Source: Skeletonema tropicum
Lineage: Eukaryota > Bacillariophyta > Thalassiosirophyceae > Thalassiosirales > Thalassiosiraceae
NCBI GenBank assembly: GCA_037178625.1
Contig: CM074130.1
Span: 3,658,001-3,722,000 of the forward strand
Direction: 5' to 3'
DNA length: 64,000 nucleotides
The notes under the pieces are model-generated. The model was not told the origin of the DNA. It saw only the letters and a list, made by a program, of their open reading frames with translations, and did not search any database. Below, piece after piece: positions 9,766-19,303 of this stretch (within the stretch, counting starts at the first letter, position 1; each line of letters begins with the position of its first letter). A program made the translations under genes and the position numbers.

Positions 9766-10629
9766 ATGATGATCCGTCTCCTAACAACGTTAATCACACT
9801 GTGCCTGGCCGATGCATTCTCACGGCCAGCTCAAAGCGCTCCTCGTCCATTTAGCACGGGGCTTTGTTCCACCGCAGAGCAAGTCTTTCCCGAAGGAATA
9901 TCGAAAACTGTAACACAACAAGGAATCGGCCGTTCCGTACGGCCTGGTGATAACGTTGTAGTGAAATATGTGTGTAATGCTGTTGGATCAAACACTGCAT
10001 TTTCTCGATCTGATAGACAGAGATTCGTAGCTGGAGATGGGATAATGATCCCTGGATTTGATGTAGCCATCCGTAGTATGAAGGAGGGCGAACGTGCGAC
10101 GGTTCGCATATCTGATCCAAAATATGGTTATGGAGAGGCAGGAGTTCCACCATTTGTGCCACCAAACGCACAGTTAGAGGTTGATTTGGAGGTGTTGGAT
10201 ATTGAAGAGAATGTTGGTTTATCGGCTGATCCTGGAGATATGGGAGCGTTGGGAATGGATGGACCAATCAGTAGACCACGTACTCCTGGAGCTATTGCTG
10301 CTGCCTACGAACAAAAAATGAAACAAAAGGCAATGAACGCACCTGCGGAAAAGGAGGGAATTGAATGGGTTGTTGATAAACTCAAGAACTCATACTTCTT
10401 CGGGTTGTTCGAGGGAGAGACTGGACAAGAAGCACCTTGGTATTTGAAGCCTAGTATTACGTTCCCAATTGCATTCTTGGTCGTTGGAGCAGCATTCTGG
10501 GCTAGTCTTGCAGGCGGAGCAATTTCTGAGCGTGGTATGCCGTCAACTGATGAATTAGATGAAATTATTATCTCAAGCGACTTCATCCGATCGACTGTTG
10601 TCATGGCTTTCAGTGCATTGGAGATGTAA
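9766..10629 (+). CDS. plastid-targeted FKBP-type peptidyl-prolyl isomerase with C-terminal membrane segment
   Basis: A 287-aa protein with a CAACC-ATG context. A signal peptide (residues 1-17) ends LADAF followed by SRPAQSAPR, a variant of the diatom bipartite plastid signal with Phe at the cleavage point. The FKBP domain (about residues 45-145) contains VRPGDNVVVKYVC, FVAGDGIMIPGFDVAI, MKEGERATV, YGYGEAGVPPFVPPNA and LEVDLEVLDI, which is a near-complete FKBP core. A hydrophobic helix (about residues 228-250) could anchor it in a plastid membrane. The likely role is folding of thylakoid or envelope proteins. Confidence 0.88.
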   Translation: MMIRLLTTLITLCLADAFSRPAQSAPRPFSTGLCSTAEQVFPEGISKTVTQQGIGRSVRPGDNVVVKYVCNAVGSNTAFSRSDRQRFVAGDGIMIPGFDVAIRSMKEGERATVRISDPKYGYGEAGVPPFVPPNAQLEVDLEVLDIEENVGLSADPGDMGALGMDGPISRPRTPGAIAAAYEQKMKQKAMNAPAEKEGIEWVVDKLKNSYFFGLFEGETGQEAPWYLKPSITFPIAFLVVGAAFWASLAGGAISERGMPSTDELDEIIISSDFIRSTVVMAFSALEM

Positions 10630-11265
10630 GAAAAGAGAATGCTGTGATTGCTGATGAAGTGGAGTATCAAGACATATCAAATATACGCAAATTAATTTTG
10701 AGCTCCTTCACTTGCGCATCTTTAGCTTGAACAATAAGTTTTCCCGACTCTCTTGATTAGTAATGTTTCGAAGCTTGCAGCCATTATCTTTTTATGCCTG
10801 TGTTTGCGTGCGCATAGGTTCGCTCAATTCAACCCAGCTTCTGTATTACAGCACTCGGTAGCCTTTCTTGACAGTGCTGAAGCATTCTCCATTTTTCAGC
10901 TTTATGCAGTCAAGGGCAAGCATTTAATATTTTGAAGGCTGTATTGTAGTGTGTGCTTGAGCTCTCTTGCGTGTTACAGCAATACTCTAGAGAGCATAAG
11001 GTGTAAGCCTCCCCGTCTGGACTTCGCTCTCTCCTCACAGACAGTGTTTTTTTGTCAGCGTGATGCTGATGTATGATCGCGTGACGATGCGTGACGATAT
11101 GAGCGGATAATAAAAAACGTGGGCGGGATGGGTTCACGACTCAGCGTGATTGATCCGATCGCGATTTACGATATTGATTGATCGCGGATCGACGCTCTCT
11201 CAGCTACAGCCGCTTCTATTTTCGATGGTTATTGTTTATTGTTGTATGTTGTATAGTGTTTAATA
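10630..11265. other. intergenic, nothing coding seen
   Basis: This is 636 bp between two genes in the same direction. The final 170 bp before the TFIIH gene has several GATCGCG/CGCGATC-type words and a GATATTGATTGATCG stretch that may belong to its promoter. No ORF, RNA gene or transposon end is recognised. Confidence 0.5.
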
Positions 11266-13059
11266 ATGCCACCGAAACGAAGGAGGGCGGGCGAAGCGTC
11301 CTCCACTGCCTCAAAAGTGGGTAGGTCGTCGGCCGAATCATCGGCTTCTTCAGCTGCCACAGCTGCGACGAAGGCAGCAGCATCAGAATCAACAAAAATC
11401 GATCCATTAGAGGAGTTGCTTTCAAAATCAACCTCTCTTTTTGAATATTTAGAGCGTCTCCCCCCAGGAACGTTACGGTCAATCTACAAGCTACCTCCAC
11501 CCGGTGGACCGACAGTAGCAGCAGCAGTGTTACGCTCGTCTTCGTTAACAGATATTGCTCGCCAATGTGCACTGCGTTTAGTGGCATGCGGTGGTAAATT
11601 CAAGGTGGGGAGCATCGTTGAGGGGTGGATCCACCGCCACGGCCAACGCGATGCTTTGCTGGCACTGCGGAGATTAGAATCTATGGGAATATTGGAACCT
11701 CTTGGGTTAGCAAATCGTCCTGGACAGGGAAATGATGACATAGATGATGAAGCAAATGATTCCGAAAAGAGAGCCAAGTTGATGGCGAAGATCGCATGTC
11801 TCACACCTGAATTTAAGGGAGCCATGAGACTTCATCTATCCACAATGTCATCATCTCCATGGCCAACAATATCGAAAGAGCAAATTGATGAATTTAAAAA
11901 GAGTAGAGGCGATGCCAAGAGTGATGGTGGTGAGAAGGAGAGCAGAGATCCTCCTGCTCCATATGAATTAGAATTATACACTCAATCATCTTGGGATTCT
12001 GTATTGCATTTCCTTGTTGGGTCAGATGAGGCAGGGCGAGGAGGTAAGAGTGGTATTGAGGAACCTCCCGAAGTAATGGTTCATTTCCTTACTCGTATTG
12101 GACTTATGCAAGAAGATCCAGACTATAATGGTGGAGCAGATGCCCCGTTAGTTATCACATCCAAAGGCTATGAGTTCATGCTACGAGATACCAATGCTCA
12201 AGTTTGGCAATTCGTGTTGCAGTATTTGAATTCAATGGCACATCACAATATGAAGGATGCTATACGAATGGAAGCATTATCGTTCTTGATTTGCTTGGGG
12301 AGCTGCCGCGTAGGAGAGGGGTACTTCAATAGCGTTTTGGGTTCCAAGTCAGCACGGATTTTAATGAAGGACTTCGCTCGATTTGGGCTCCTCTTTGTTT
12401 GCCGGGTGGCTGGGAAAAAGGCTTTCTATCCAACAAGGGTGGCAGTCAATCTCGTTGCTTCCAATGAAAAAGAGGGAAGCAGACAAGCTGATACACTCGG
12501 ACAGAGTGTGGTAGCGACACGCTCACTTGAAGATTCACTTTCGGCACCAGTTCCCTCTCGATCTCATTTAGCAGTTGTGGTTCAGACGAATTTTCAAGTT
12601 GTCGCCTACACAACATCCAAGCTACACATATCGACACTAGCTCTGTTTTGCGATGTTGAGTCATATCGTCGACTTCCAAACGTTATATTCTTCCACATCA
12701 CTCGAGACTCCATTCGAAGTGCATTTCGTCTTGGGGTGAAAGCTGATCAAATACTACGATTCTTGCACGTCCACGCTCACCCGATGCTACGGAATGGTGA
12801 TCACCAATTGGTTCCTTCAAATGTGACTGATCAAATCCTGCTTTGGGATAGAGAAACACGACGGGTAGTAATGGATGAAGTTTGGGCTCATCAGTGTCGA
12901 GATTCTTCAGAATTTGCTGCTGTTGGTCAGTATGCTTCGGATCTGGACGCACTTGCGTGGGGGAATGCACATACAAACAAGCTCTACGTTCACTTTGGAA
13001 AGTCAGAAATGGTACATGCATACATCCGTAAGTGGAGGACAAAGCATTACAATTCGTAA
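11266..13059 (+). CDS. GTF2H4: TFIIH subunit p52 / Tfb2
   Basis: A 597-aa intronless gene for the p52/Tfb2 subunit of general transcription and nucleotide-excision-repair factor TFIIH, which anchors and stimulates the XPB helicase. Seen: LFEYLERLPPGTLRSIYKLP near residue 63 (the family start), the LRRLESMGIL winged-helix block, SWDSVLHFLVGS near 243, MVHFLTRIGLMQ near 270 with ITSKGYEFML, then VVVQTNFQVVAYTTSKLHIS and the C-terminal ADQILRFLHVHAHPML block. The basic and Ser/Ala-rich first 60 residues are extra. Length is close to yeast Tfb2 plus insertions. Confidence 0.92.
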   Translation: MPPKRRRAGEASSTASKVGRSSAESSASSAATAATKAAASESTKIDPLEELLSKSTSLFEYLERLPPGTLRSIYKLPPPGGPTVAAAVLRSSSLTDIARQCALRLVACGGKFKVGSIVEGWIHRHGQRDALLALRRLESMGILEPLGLANRPGQGNDDIDDEANDSEKRAKLMAKIACLTPEFKGAMRLHLSTMSSSPWPTISKEQIDEFKKSRGDAKSDGGEKESRDPPAPYELELYTQSSWDSVLHFLVGSDEAGRGGKSGIEEPPEVMVHFLTRIGLMQEDPDYNGGADAPLVITSKGYEFMLRDTNAQVWQFVLQYLNSMAHHNMKDAIRMEALSFLICLGSCRVGEGYFNSVLGSKSARILMKDFARFGLLFVCRVAGKKAFYPTRVAVNLVASNEKEGSRQADTLGQSVVATRSLEDSLSAPVPSRSHLAVVVQTNFQVVAYTTSKLHISTLALFCDVESYRRLPNVIFFHITRDSIRSAFRLGVKADQILRFLHVHAHPMLRNGDHQLVPSNVTDQILLWDRETRRVVMDEVWAHQCRDSSEFAAVGQYASDLDALAWGNAHTNKLYVHFGKSEMVHAYIRKWRTKHYNS

Positions 13060-13135
13060 CTACTTTAAGAAGAAGTGTAAACTGAAGATGCAAGAGAGAG
13101 AAACTTGCTGCTGTTCCAATTCTACGCTGATGTTG

Positions 13136-13997
13136 TTATTTGTACAAATGGACGCCCAACTCGACCTTCCATTGAGTGTACTGATCATTAGTACCTCTAG
13201 CAAATACTTCTTGATGGTTCATAATTGGGCAGTTCCGTCCACAATTCTGTTGCGTGAACTGAACCGACGAACTAGATCCAAGAAATCTTCCTGTCGTTTC
13301 GCTCTGTAACATCATCGGTTTGCTGCGCTCCCAGTATACGGAAGGTGAGCTGAAGTACCCGCCAGCATCACAGACTACCTTCCAGTTATCCCCTCTATCT
13401 CCATTACCTTCACCGTTACCAAATCCAGTCACCTCATGTTGATTACTCAATGGACTCTTTATTCCATGAGTGTGCAAATTGTTGTTTGTGGTAACATGTG
13501 TCAACCTTATCATTTGTCCACATTTGACGGGAGTTCCAACCTCACAAGTGCTCTCCCCATGAGCTTCCCTCACCTGCCATAAACCATTGGGGGTTTTGTT
13601 ATTCTTTACTGCAGTTACCAATTGTTGTCCGCTTCCCGTGTTTAGTGTACGCTCATCGGACATGAGGTAATAAATGCCACCGGATTCCACGTGAGTGAGT
13701 TTAATTGCGGAGCCGCATGTTACTTGTTTTACTATTCGTCATTATTATTGTAGAATCATGAGAGAGGTAATGAAATAAGGATTGAATTAAGTGAGTAAGA
13801 GCAGACATTAGCATCAATAGTAACATTGTAGTGAAGCCACAGAACAACATTGTCGTGGCGGCAGACAAGATGTCTGGCACTGAATGACTGCTGTCCCACA
13901 CCAATTCATTTAATTCAGTATGCATAATAATCTTACCATCATCATTTGCTTTTGCGAGCCCAGCGGCAAGCAGGAGGAGGGCTGATACAATCTTCAT
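13136..13997 (-). CDS. SDF2: SDF2-like secretory-pathway MIR-domain protein
   Basis: Two exons: 13937-13997 and 13136-13731, with a GT-AG intron at 13732-13936 (205 nt), giving 218 aa, close to human SDF2 (211). Exon 1 encodes a signal peptide (MKIVSALLLLAAGLAKA). Exon 2 opens VKQVTCGSAIKLTHV, matching the SDF2 start, then SGSGQQ-type and GNGEGNGDRGDNWKV blocks and three MIR-like repeats with two NNNLHTHG/TGRFLGS signatures. Family members work in the ER lumen with DnaJ/BiP chaperones and in mannosyl-protein quality control. The frame crosses the junction correctly (D-D-g|ta-K-Q). Confidence 0.88.
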
Positions 13998-14410
13998 CGT
14001 CGCTTTGTTATGTCTCCATGTTGTAGCTCGGCGAAGTCCGAGTTGTAGCTTGCTCCTTCGCACTTTGCTTGCTTTGCGCTAGCTTTGCGCTTTGCTCTAT
14101 CCCTTCTGAAGAGGACTCCCATTGTGAAGAAAAGATCCGTCGAGATCCATAACAACGATTTGCTGCTGCGGGGATGGGTTTGAGACGTCTGCTGCTATGT
14201 ATTGTACCATCATGAGCAGATCATTTGGGAAGAGCCAGAGATCAATTTGGTGGTCTGAAATAAACCAGCATTTTATCTATCGATTATCTTTTAACAACTT
14301 CATCTATAAACTTCTCTCTAGCTACGACCATTATTTGTGCATGATTCTGGATTTGTCTCCTTGTCTTATAGATTCTATATTTCGGTTATAACAAGAAGAA
14401 GGCTTGTGTT

Positions 14411-14911
14411 TTATGACATTGTTCGGACATTTCCACTTTCCACCTTACGCAACTTGGCTTGGGCCAACTTGTCCTCAGTTCGTTTAAGCACATTCAAGAT
14501 TTTATCATTATTGGTCAAAGAAGATGGCACCTGCAAATTATCATCAAGTGCTTCCACTGCGTAAGGATATGCGTCAACCAAGAGTTCAACTACCGCAATT
14601 GAAGCTCTCTTTGCACATGCCACGTGCAATGGAAGACGTCCTATGGAATTCTCAGTCCAGGCTTCTTCGGGATACGCTTTCAGTAATATCTCAATGATTC
14701 CAGCATTATTTTGCTTTGCCAGTGCAAAGTGGAGCAGGAAAGTGTGTCTATCATTTATTCTTCGTAGACGAAGCAACTGATCGTAGGGGAGACTGTCGAC
14801 ATCAGATTGGATAACGCCAAGCCACTCTTCGTAGTCATATGGAAAAGTATCCGTTTTGGCAAGGTCTCGATAAAGAATCTCCGCCTCGTAGGCAACCTCT
14901 GATAGCTCCAT
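14411..14911 (-). CDS. ankyrin-repeat protein, small
   Basis: A 166-aa single-exon ORF from a clear ATG. Residues about 55-125 contain two to three degenerate ankyrin repeats (HFALAKQNNAGIIEILLKA, then GRLPLHVACAKRASIAVVEL with the LPLHVAC signature, then a capping helix). The N-terminal 50 residues are helical and acidic; the C-terminus is basic. Ankyrin proteins of this size are common in diatoms and usually unassigned, so a protein-binding role is all that can be inferred. An imperfect direct repeat (AAGAGGACTCCCATT...) lies on both sides of the gene, at about 14108 and 15068. Confidence 0.7.
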   Translation of the reverse strand: MELSEVAYEAEILYRDLAKTDTFPYDYEEWLGVIQSDVDSLPYDQLLRLRRINDRHTFLLHFALAKQNNAGIIEILLKAYPEEAWTENSIGRLPLHVACAKRASIAVVELLVDAYPYAVEALDDNLQVPSSLTNNDKILNVLKRTEDKLAQAKLRKVESGNVRTMS

Positions 14912-15190
14912 AGCTCCTCTTTCCCGGTGTCATATCAATATCAAGCAAGGGAAATCATAGAAGAGTAGAAGTAGTAATGATACCTAATGATACCCTCAGT
15001 GAGGGCGTGAAAGTACCATTTTTTATTTTTTCATCGTCGGTCGTCGGGCACACTAGAATTTTCCTTCTAAGAGGACTCCCATTACGAAGAATAGATCCGA
15101 GATAGATCCGGCCGAGCCGATCGAGATCCAAAACCCAAAAGCACTGTGTCCGACAATGGTCAAAATAATGGTCACATTAAACGTTACAGT

Positions 15191-16130
15191 TAGTGTTTGG
15201 AAGTTTTTTGCCCAGAAATTTCCGACCAAAAACTTATAAAAACTTTTAGAAACTTTCACGAAAGTTTGCGCCCCGACATTTATGAATTTTGGAAGTTTTC
15301 AATGAGTTTTTGGCGGGAAAGGGGAAAGAAGTGCACTTTTGAAAGTGCCGCCCATCTCCCATCGTACTAAGTCAATAAAACAATGACGGAGACAAAGACC
15401 AAGTACATTCAACACTAACTAACAAGTAATTAAAATGGATCCAACACACGAATGTGCCGCCGGCTCTCTTTGCCAAGCACAGGATAAGCCACTTGGGACG
15501 AATCACCTCTGCCTCTGCTGTAAGTGTAAGAAGTATGCACACAGTGTCTTTTGTTTGGACGAAGTATCATGTCTATGTCTCTCCACCGACATCAAAGACA
15601 AATTTATCGGTCTAAGTGCATCAGGAATGACCCTTGAAGCATGTCGAAAATGTGTACAGGTAGAGAGAGACAAACTACAGCAAGTTGCCCCCGCCACCGA
15701 TGATGGGGCCGCTGCCGCTGCAGCCGCAGGAACCAGAACTAAGTTGTACCAACAAGATGCTAAGCCATTGTTGTCTATTGGAACTGTCGGGTCTGTTGAT
15801 GTGGAACGAAAGGCAAAGACGCTGAAACATGACATCCTGAGCAAGAAGCGGAACAAGCTGAGTCATGATCAAGCCATCACTCTCTATGGAATGTCTGAGA
15901 ATTTGCGCTATCTTCATACGGCAAGAAAAGATGTGGTGGACAAGATGTTTGACTCTGCAGTGGGATACATTCCGTCAAATCTGAACGCCAGTTTAGATTA
16001 TGACTATAAGTTAGATATATTATAAGAACTCAGTTTATTTGACAAAAACTTTTCAAAAACGTTCGAAAACTTTTGAAAACTTTTGAAAATTTGCGGTGGC
16101 TTTTGAGAGGGTGGAAACTTCCAAACACTA
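15191..16130. mobile_element. hAT-type TIR element carrying a Cys-rich ORF
   Basis: A 940-bp element begins and ends with the 16-bp inverted repeat TAGTGTTTGGAAGTTT and is flanked by a perfect 8-bp duplication GTTACAGT (15183-15190 and 16131-16138). An 8-bp TSD and a terminus of type YARNG are marks of the hAT superfamily. Both subterminal regions carry clustered AAAACTTTT/AAAAGTTTT words, typical of transposase-binding sites. It carries one ORF (15435-16025) and no recognisable hAT transposase, so it is non-autonomous. It ends 43 bp before the ATG of the next gene. Confidence 0.88.
15435..16025 (+). CDS. Cys/His-rich protein carried by a hAT-type element (CAAG family)
   Basis: A 196-aa ORF with an AAAATGG start context, wholly inside the element. 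The N-terminal 65 residues hold ten Cys and two His in the pattern C-AAG-x2-C ... H-x-C-L-x-C-C-x-C-x4-H-x3-C, probably a zinc-binding fold. An Ala-rich low-complexity linker follows at residues 88-98, then a basic helical C-terminal half ending LDYDYKLDIL. The same opening pattern occurs in the ORF at 34165-34500 inside a different type of element. It is not similar to any transposase I recognise. Function unknown; DNA binding at element ends or a helper role is speculation. Confidence 0.6.
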   Translation: MDPTHECAAGSLCQAQDKPLGTNHLCLCCKCKKYAHSVFCLDEVSCLCLSTDIKDKFIGLSASGMTLEACRKCVQVERDKLQQVAPATDDGAAAAAAAGTRTKLYQQDAKPLLSIGTVGSVDVERKAKTLKHDILSKKRNKLSHDQAITLYGMSENLRYLHTARKDVVDKMFDSAVGYIPSNLNASLDYDYKLDIL

Positions 16131-16173
16131 GTTACAGTTGCTCGGCGACGGCCCCAAAGTATCCCTCCCAACA

Positions 16174-17715
16174 ATGACTTCTTCTCGAAGCTACAACCGA
16201 ATAATAAAGATGCTGCTAGCAGCATCCATAGCGTCAATACTCATCCCATATTCTGAGGCAAAAGTGTCATCGGGCAAGGTGCATCTCTCAGGAGCACAAA
16301 CCGAAAGCACCCTCGTAAAATTTGCCATCTCCCCATCCTCCACTGGCAAAATCGATGTCCTCCTCACCTCCTATGGGATGTACGAAAATGAATTAGAATT
16401 AAAGATGCACATTTATGCAGAGGAAGAGTGGCCAGCCGTCAAGCGCTCGACGTTGTGCAGTCAAAAGATTCAAATGGCACAAAAATCACTTCCGATTGTG
16501 TTTGATTACAAGGGCATGATGCCAGATACTCGACCGGGGAAGAAGAAGACGGATCGGGCAGAGATTTACACGTCCAGAATACAGACTGAAATTGAGAATC
16601 CGCCGAATGGTCGTTTGACAAAAGGGAAGGAGAGGAAGGATAGATCTAGATACTTTTATTTCCTAGTGGATGATTGTAGTTTGGAGAGGTATAACCATGA
16701 TGACAAAGCGCCGGATATTATTTTTGATGCAACTGTGTTGAATGGGGGTGATCATTTACCTGCAGATGAGGCAGGTATTGGATTTTTATTGGTGCTGACC
16801 CTGGCATTCTCGGGAGCCTTGGCATTGCTGCTTATGTTCAAACTGTTACGAACGATTGGAGGAGAGGTACATGTTGCTATTATTGTCGTGATTGCGGCAT
16901 GTGCATGTAATGCAGCATCGTCATTGTGTGAGCTAATCCATCGATCAGTATTTGCTGCGAATGGAGTTGGAAGTTACTCGCTGGATGCTTTGTCGTCGCA
17001 TTTTGAAGCTCTTTCGGATAGTATGGTGGCACTTATCCTGCTCAGTATTGGAGGTGGGTGGACGCTACCATCAGATGTCAAAGGTGATGGTTTTAAGAGT
17101 GAATCTGGAGTTAGCAGGTTAATGAAGGGTGTCCGAAACCCTGCAGGGTCGTTGATAGACTTCATATCGAGTGGAGGAGCAAGTGGAAATGGAACAGGTG
17201 GCTTCGTCGCGCTATCGTTGATTTTGGTACATGCAGGTCTAGCACAATGGGGTAGGACGTTCGACGACGACTTTGATACTTATCATGCGTTAGAGCATCC
17301 TCCAGGTCGGGCGCTAATGTTTCTACGAGTCCTCCTCGGCTTGGTTTTCATCACGGGTGTCGGCATGATAAGATCGAGTGGCCGTTGTCCTCCATCTCTC
17401 ATGACTTTTCTAACGAAGTTTGGTTTGGTCGGCCTAAGCTACTTTGCATCACTACCTGGAGTGTCTTTGTTCTGTAAAACACTGCCGTACTACCAACGCC
17501 ATCAAGCTTTGCATTGGGGAGCAGCAATAGTGCAAGGTTGCAGCCTGGCGAGCTTGACTTGGCTCTTCATTGGCAATGCTGATGCTAGTGCCTATCATAG
17601 GCTATCTCGCGTTGGTAAGGATGCTGCAACAGACATGACGGCTGATCTTGCAGCATCTGGTAGTGGAAGGTCGTCTTCTTTCAAGTTTGGAAGGACAAAA
17701 ATCAATATAGATTGA
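16174..17715 (+). CDS. GPR180/TMEM145-like seven-transmembrane protein
   Basis: A 513-aa protein. The ATG at 16174 is followed by an N-terminal signal sequence (MLLAASIASILIPYSEA). The luminal or extracellular part (to about residue 205) resembles the N-terminal domain of the GPR180/TMEM145 (intimal thickness receptor-related) family. It is followed by seven hydrophobic segments, with a family-like ASSLCELIHRSVFAANGVGS and LILLSIGGGWTLPS in helices 2-4. Relatives are orphan receptors or trafficking proteins. The upstream ATG at 16138 overlaps the target-site duplication of the neighbouring element and is not preferred. The element insertion leaves only 35 bp of flank before the start. Confidence 0.75.
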   Translation: MTSSRSYNRIIKMLLAASIASILIPYSEAKVSSGKVHLSGAQTESTLVKFAISPSSTGKIDVLLTSYGMYENELELKMHIYAEEEWPAVKRSTLCSQKIQMAQKSLPIVFDYKGMMPDTRPGKKKTDRAEIYTSRIQTEIENPPNGRLTKGKERKDRSRYFYFLVDDCSLERYNHDDKAPDIIFDATVLNGGDHLPADEAGIGFLLVLTLAFSGALALLLMFKLLRTIGGEVHVAIIVVIAACACNAASSLCELIHRSVFAANGVGSYSLDALSSHFEALSDSMVALILLSIGGGWTLPSDVKGDGFKSESGVSRLMKGVRNPAGSLIDFISSGGASGNGTGGFVALSLILVHAGLAQWGRTFDDDFDTYHALEHPPGRALMFLRVLLGLVFITGVGMIRSSGRCPPSLMTFLTKFGLVGLSYFASLPGVSLFCKTLPYYQRHQALHWGAAIVQGCSLASLTWLFIGNADASAYHRLSRVGKDAATDMTADLAASGSGRSSSFKFGRTKINID

Positions 17716-17764
17716 ATATCATTAATCACTACGTAACATGTACATCAATTTTTATAAGCATCTT

Positions 17765-18547
17765 CTATTTTACATCTGCAGATGAAACAAATCTAGCAGT
17801 CTTGATGAAAGAGAGTCGAGGGAACTCTTTTAAGTACTCATTGCCCCTGTTTTGGATCTTGCCCTGGTTGGGCTTCTCCACATATTCATTATTGATATGA
17901 TCAACGACTTCTTCTAATCCTCTGACAACTTTTCCAAAAGGAGCAAAACCTTGGCCATCTAGATATTTGTTGTCAACCATGTTGAAAAAGATTTGTGTTG
18001 TGCGGGTATTCGGTCCAGACATAGCAAAGGTTACTGTTCCCCTTGCGTTAGAAGTCTTTACTGGATCGTCTTTAATCGTCTTGCTGCTCCAAAGCTTTGA
18101 AACTTTCGGATCTCCATTGATACCCAACTGAGCCATAAATTTTTTGATTACACGAAAAGCTCTGCATTCGTCGTAAAACTTTGCAGCAACGAGCTCCTTG
18201 ATTCTTTCTACGCCCAGCGGAGCCCATTCCGGCATCAATTGTACGATTAATGTGCCTTCTTTGCCAGCCTCCCCATCTAAATTAGAAAAGACAAATTCAA
18301 CGAAGTTGCTATCTTTTCCATCTTCATTATTGATCGAGGCCACTTGACTATCTTTGTTTGCTGTCAAGCTCACCACCGCTGGTTCGTTATGAATATTGTG
18401 TTCCTCGTGATTTGCTGCTTTGGAGTGCCATGAGCCGGATCCAAACGATTTTATAAGAACCACTACGAAGAAGGAAAGAGTTAGCAGACGCAAGAAGTGA
18501 GAGACCTTCGATGTTGTGCCATTGCTTGTGTTGCCCTTGACGCGCAT
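17765..18547 (-). CDS. membrane-anchored cyclophilin-type peptidyl-prolyl isomerase
   Basis: A 260-aa single-exon gene. A signal anchor lies at residues 18-36 (FLRLLTLSFFVVVLIKSFG), followed by a 55-residue low-complexity stalk and a cyclophilin domain (about residues 83-250). The domain has the divergent active-site blocks FRVIKKFMAQLGING, GTVTFAMSGPNTRTTQIFFNM and FAPFGKVVRGLEEVV. The canonical FHR and QGGD are changed to FRV and QLGI, as in the single-pass cyclophilins of algae. It likely acts in the secretory pathway. It is convergent with the 7TM gene, with 49 bp between stops. Confidence 0.85.
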   Translation of the reverse strand: MRVKGNTSNGTTSKVSHFLRLLTLSFFVVVLIKSFGSGSWHSKAANHEEHNIHNEPAVVSLTANKDSQVASINNEDGKDSNFVEFVFSNLDGEAGKEGTLIVQLMPEWAPLGVERIKELVAAKFYDECRAFRVIKKFMAQLGINGDPKVSKLWSSKTIKDDPVKTSNARGTVTFAMSGPNTRTTQIFFNMVDNKYLDGQGFAPFGKVVRGLEEVVDHINNEYVEKPNQGKIQNRGNEYLKEFPRLSFIKTARFVSSADVK

Positions 18548-19303
18548 GATGCTGTTGTGTTTATATTATTTTCTTCACTGCTGCTTTTGAAACGATGTTG
18601 GTGAAATAATAGCTGCTATCTGCAATGGTTGAGTATGGTTGTCTCTACACAGATTCTGCACCTCTTCGCCCATTCACAAACAAAACAATCCAATATTGCT
18701 GCTCGCGTCCAAAGTTCCGGAAACTCAAGCCGTTGTCAAGCAACTCGCAGCTAAGCAATTCCAAGCAGTATTATCGGGGGAGGATATGATAGGATATTCA
18801 TAGGATAGGGTTCGGATTTCAATTGACGAACATGTGTATCCAAAAAGAAGATTTTTTGAGATCTACGTCGGAATAGTTATAGTACAGAATTGCTGGGAAC
18901 CAGGCGGCGCGATCAAGCACTGGCCCAGCATACCACCTTCGGTCCTTGACAAATAATTCAAGAAGAGGGGACTCACTTTTACTGCAAGCTGAAGCATCAA
19001 AACCTCTATTGAAATAGATGACAAGGTCATAACATCAACTCAACATCTTCACCTTTTCTTTTGCAGGTTTGTTAAATATTACAACATACTTATAATCCTG
19101 TGATGTGTGAGGAGCTGAAGAGAATGCACCAACTTATCTCGACTTGCAAACCCTAAAGTATGATTGGGATCTATCTCCACCACAAGATACATAGCACAGA
19201 GTCATGGAATCATCTCTCTTACGAGCGAATTATCTACTACCATTCTCTAAAGACAAAATACGAAGCCTATATCCTAGAAGTACTCAGCCTCCAGTGCTCT
19301 CTC
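18548..19303. other. intergenic, nothing coding seen
   Basis: This 756-bp stretch holds the upstream region of the cyclophilin gene (right of 18547) and the 3' flank of the next minus-strand gene. A short cluster GGATATGATAGGATATTCATAGGATAGG at 18781-18808 is a local GGATA(T) repeat. No ORF or RNA gene is credible. Confidence 0.45.

Noticed and set aside
16138..16173. Upstream in-frame start for the 7TM gene
   Set aside because: It overlaps the target-site duplication of the inserted element, so it would be a start created by the insertion; the ATG at 16174 precedes the signal sequence.
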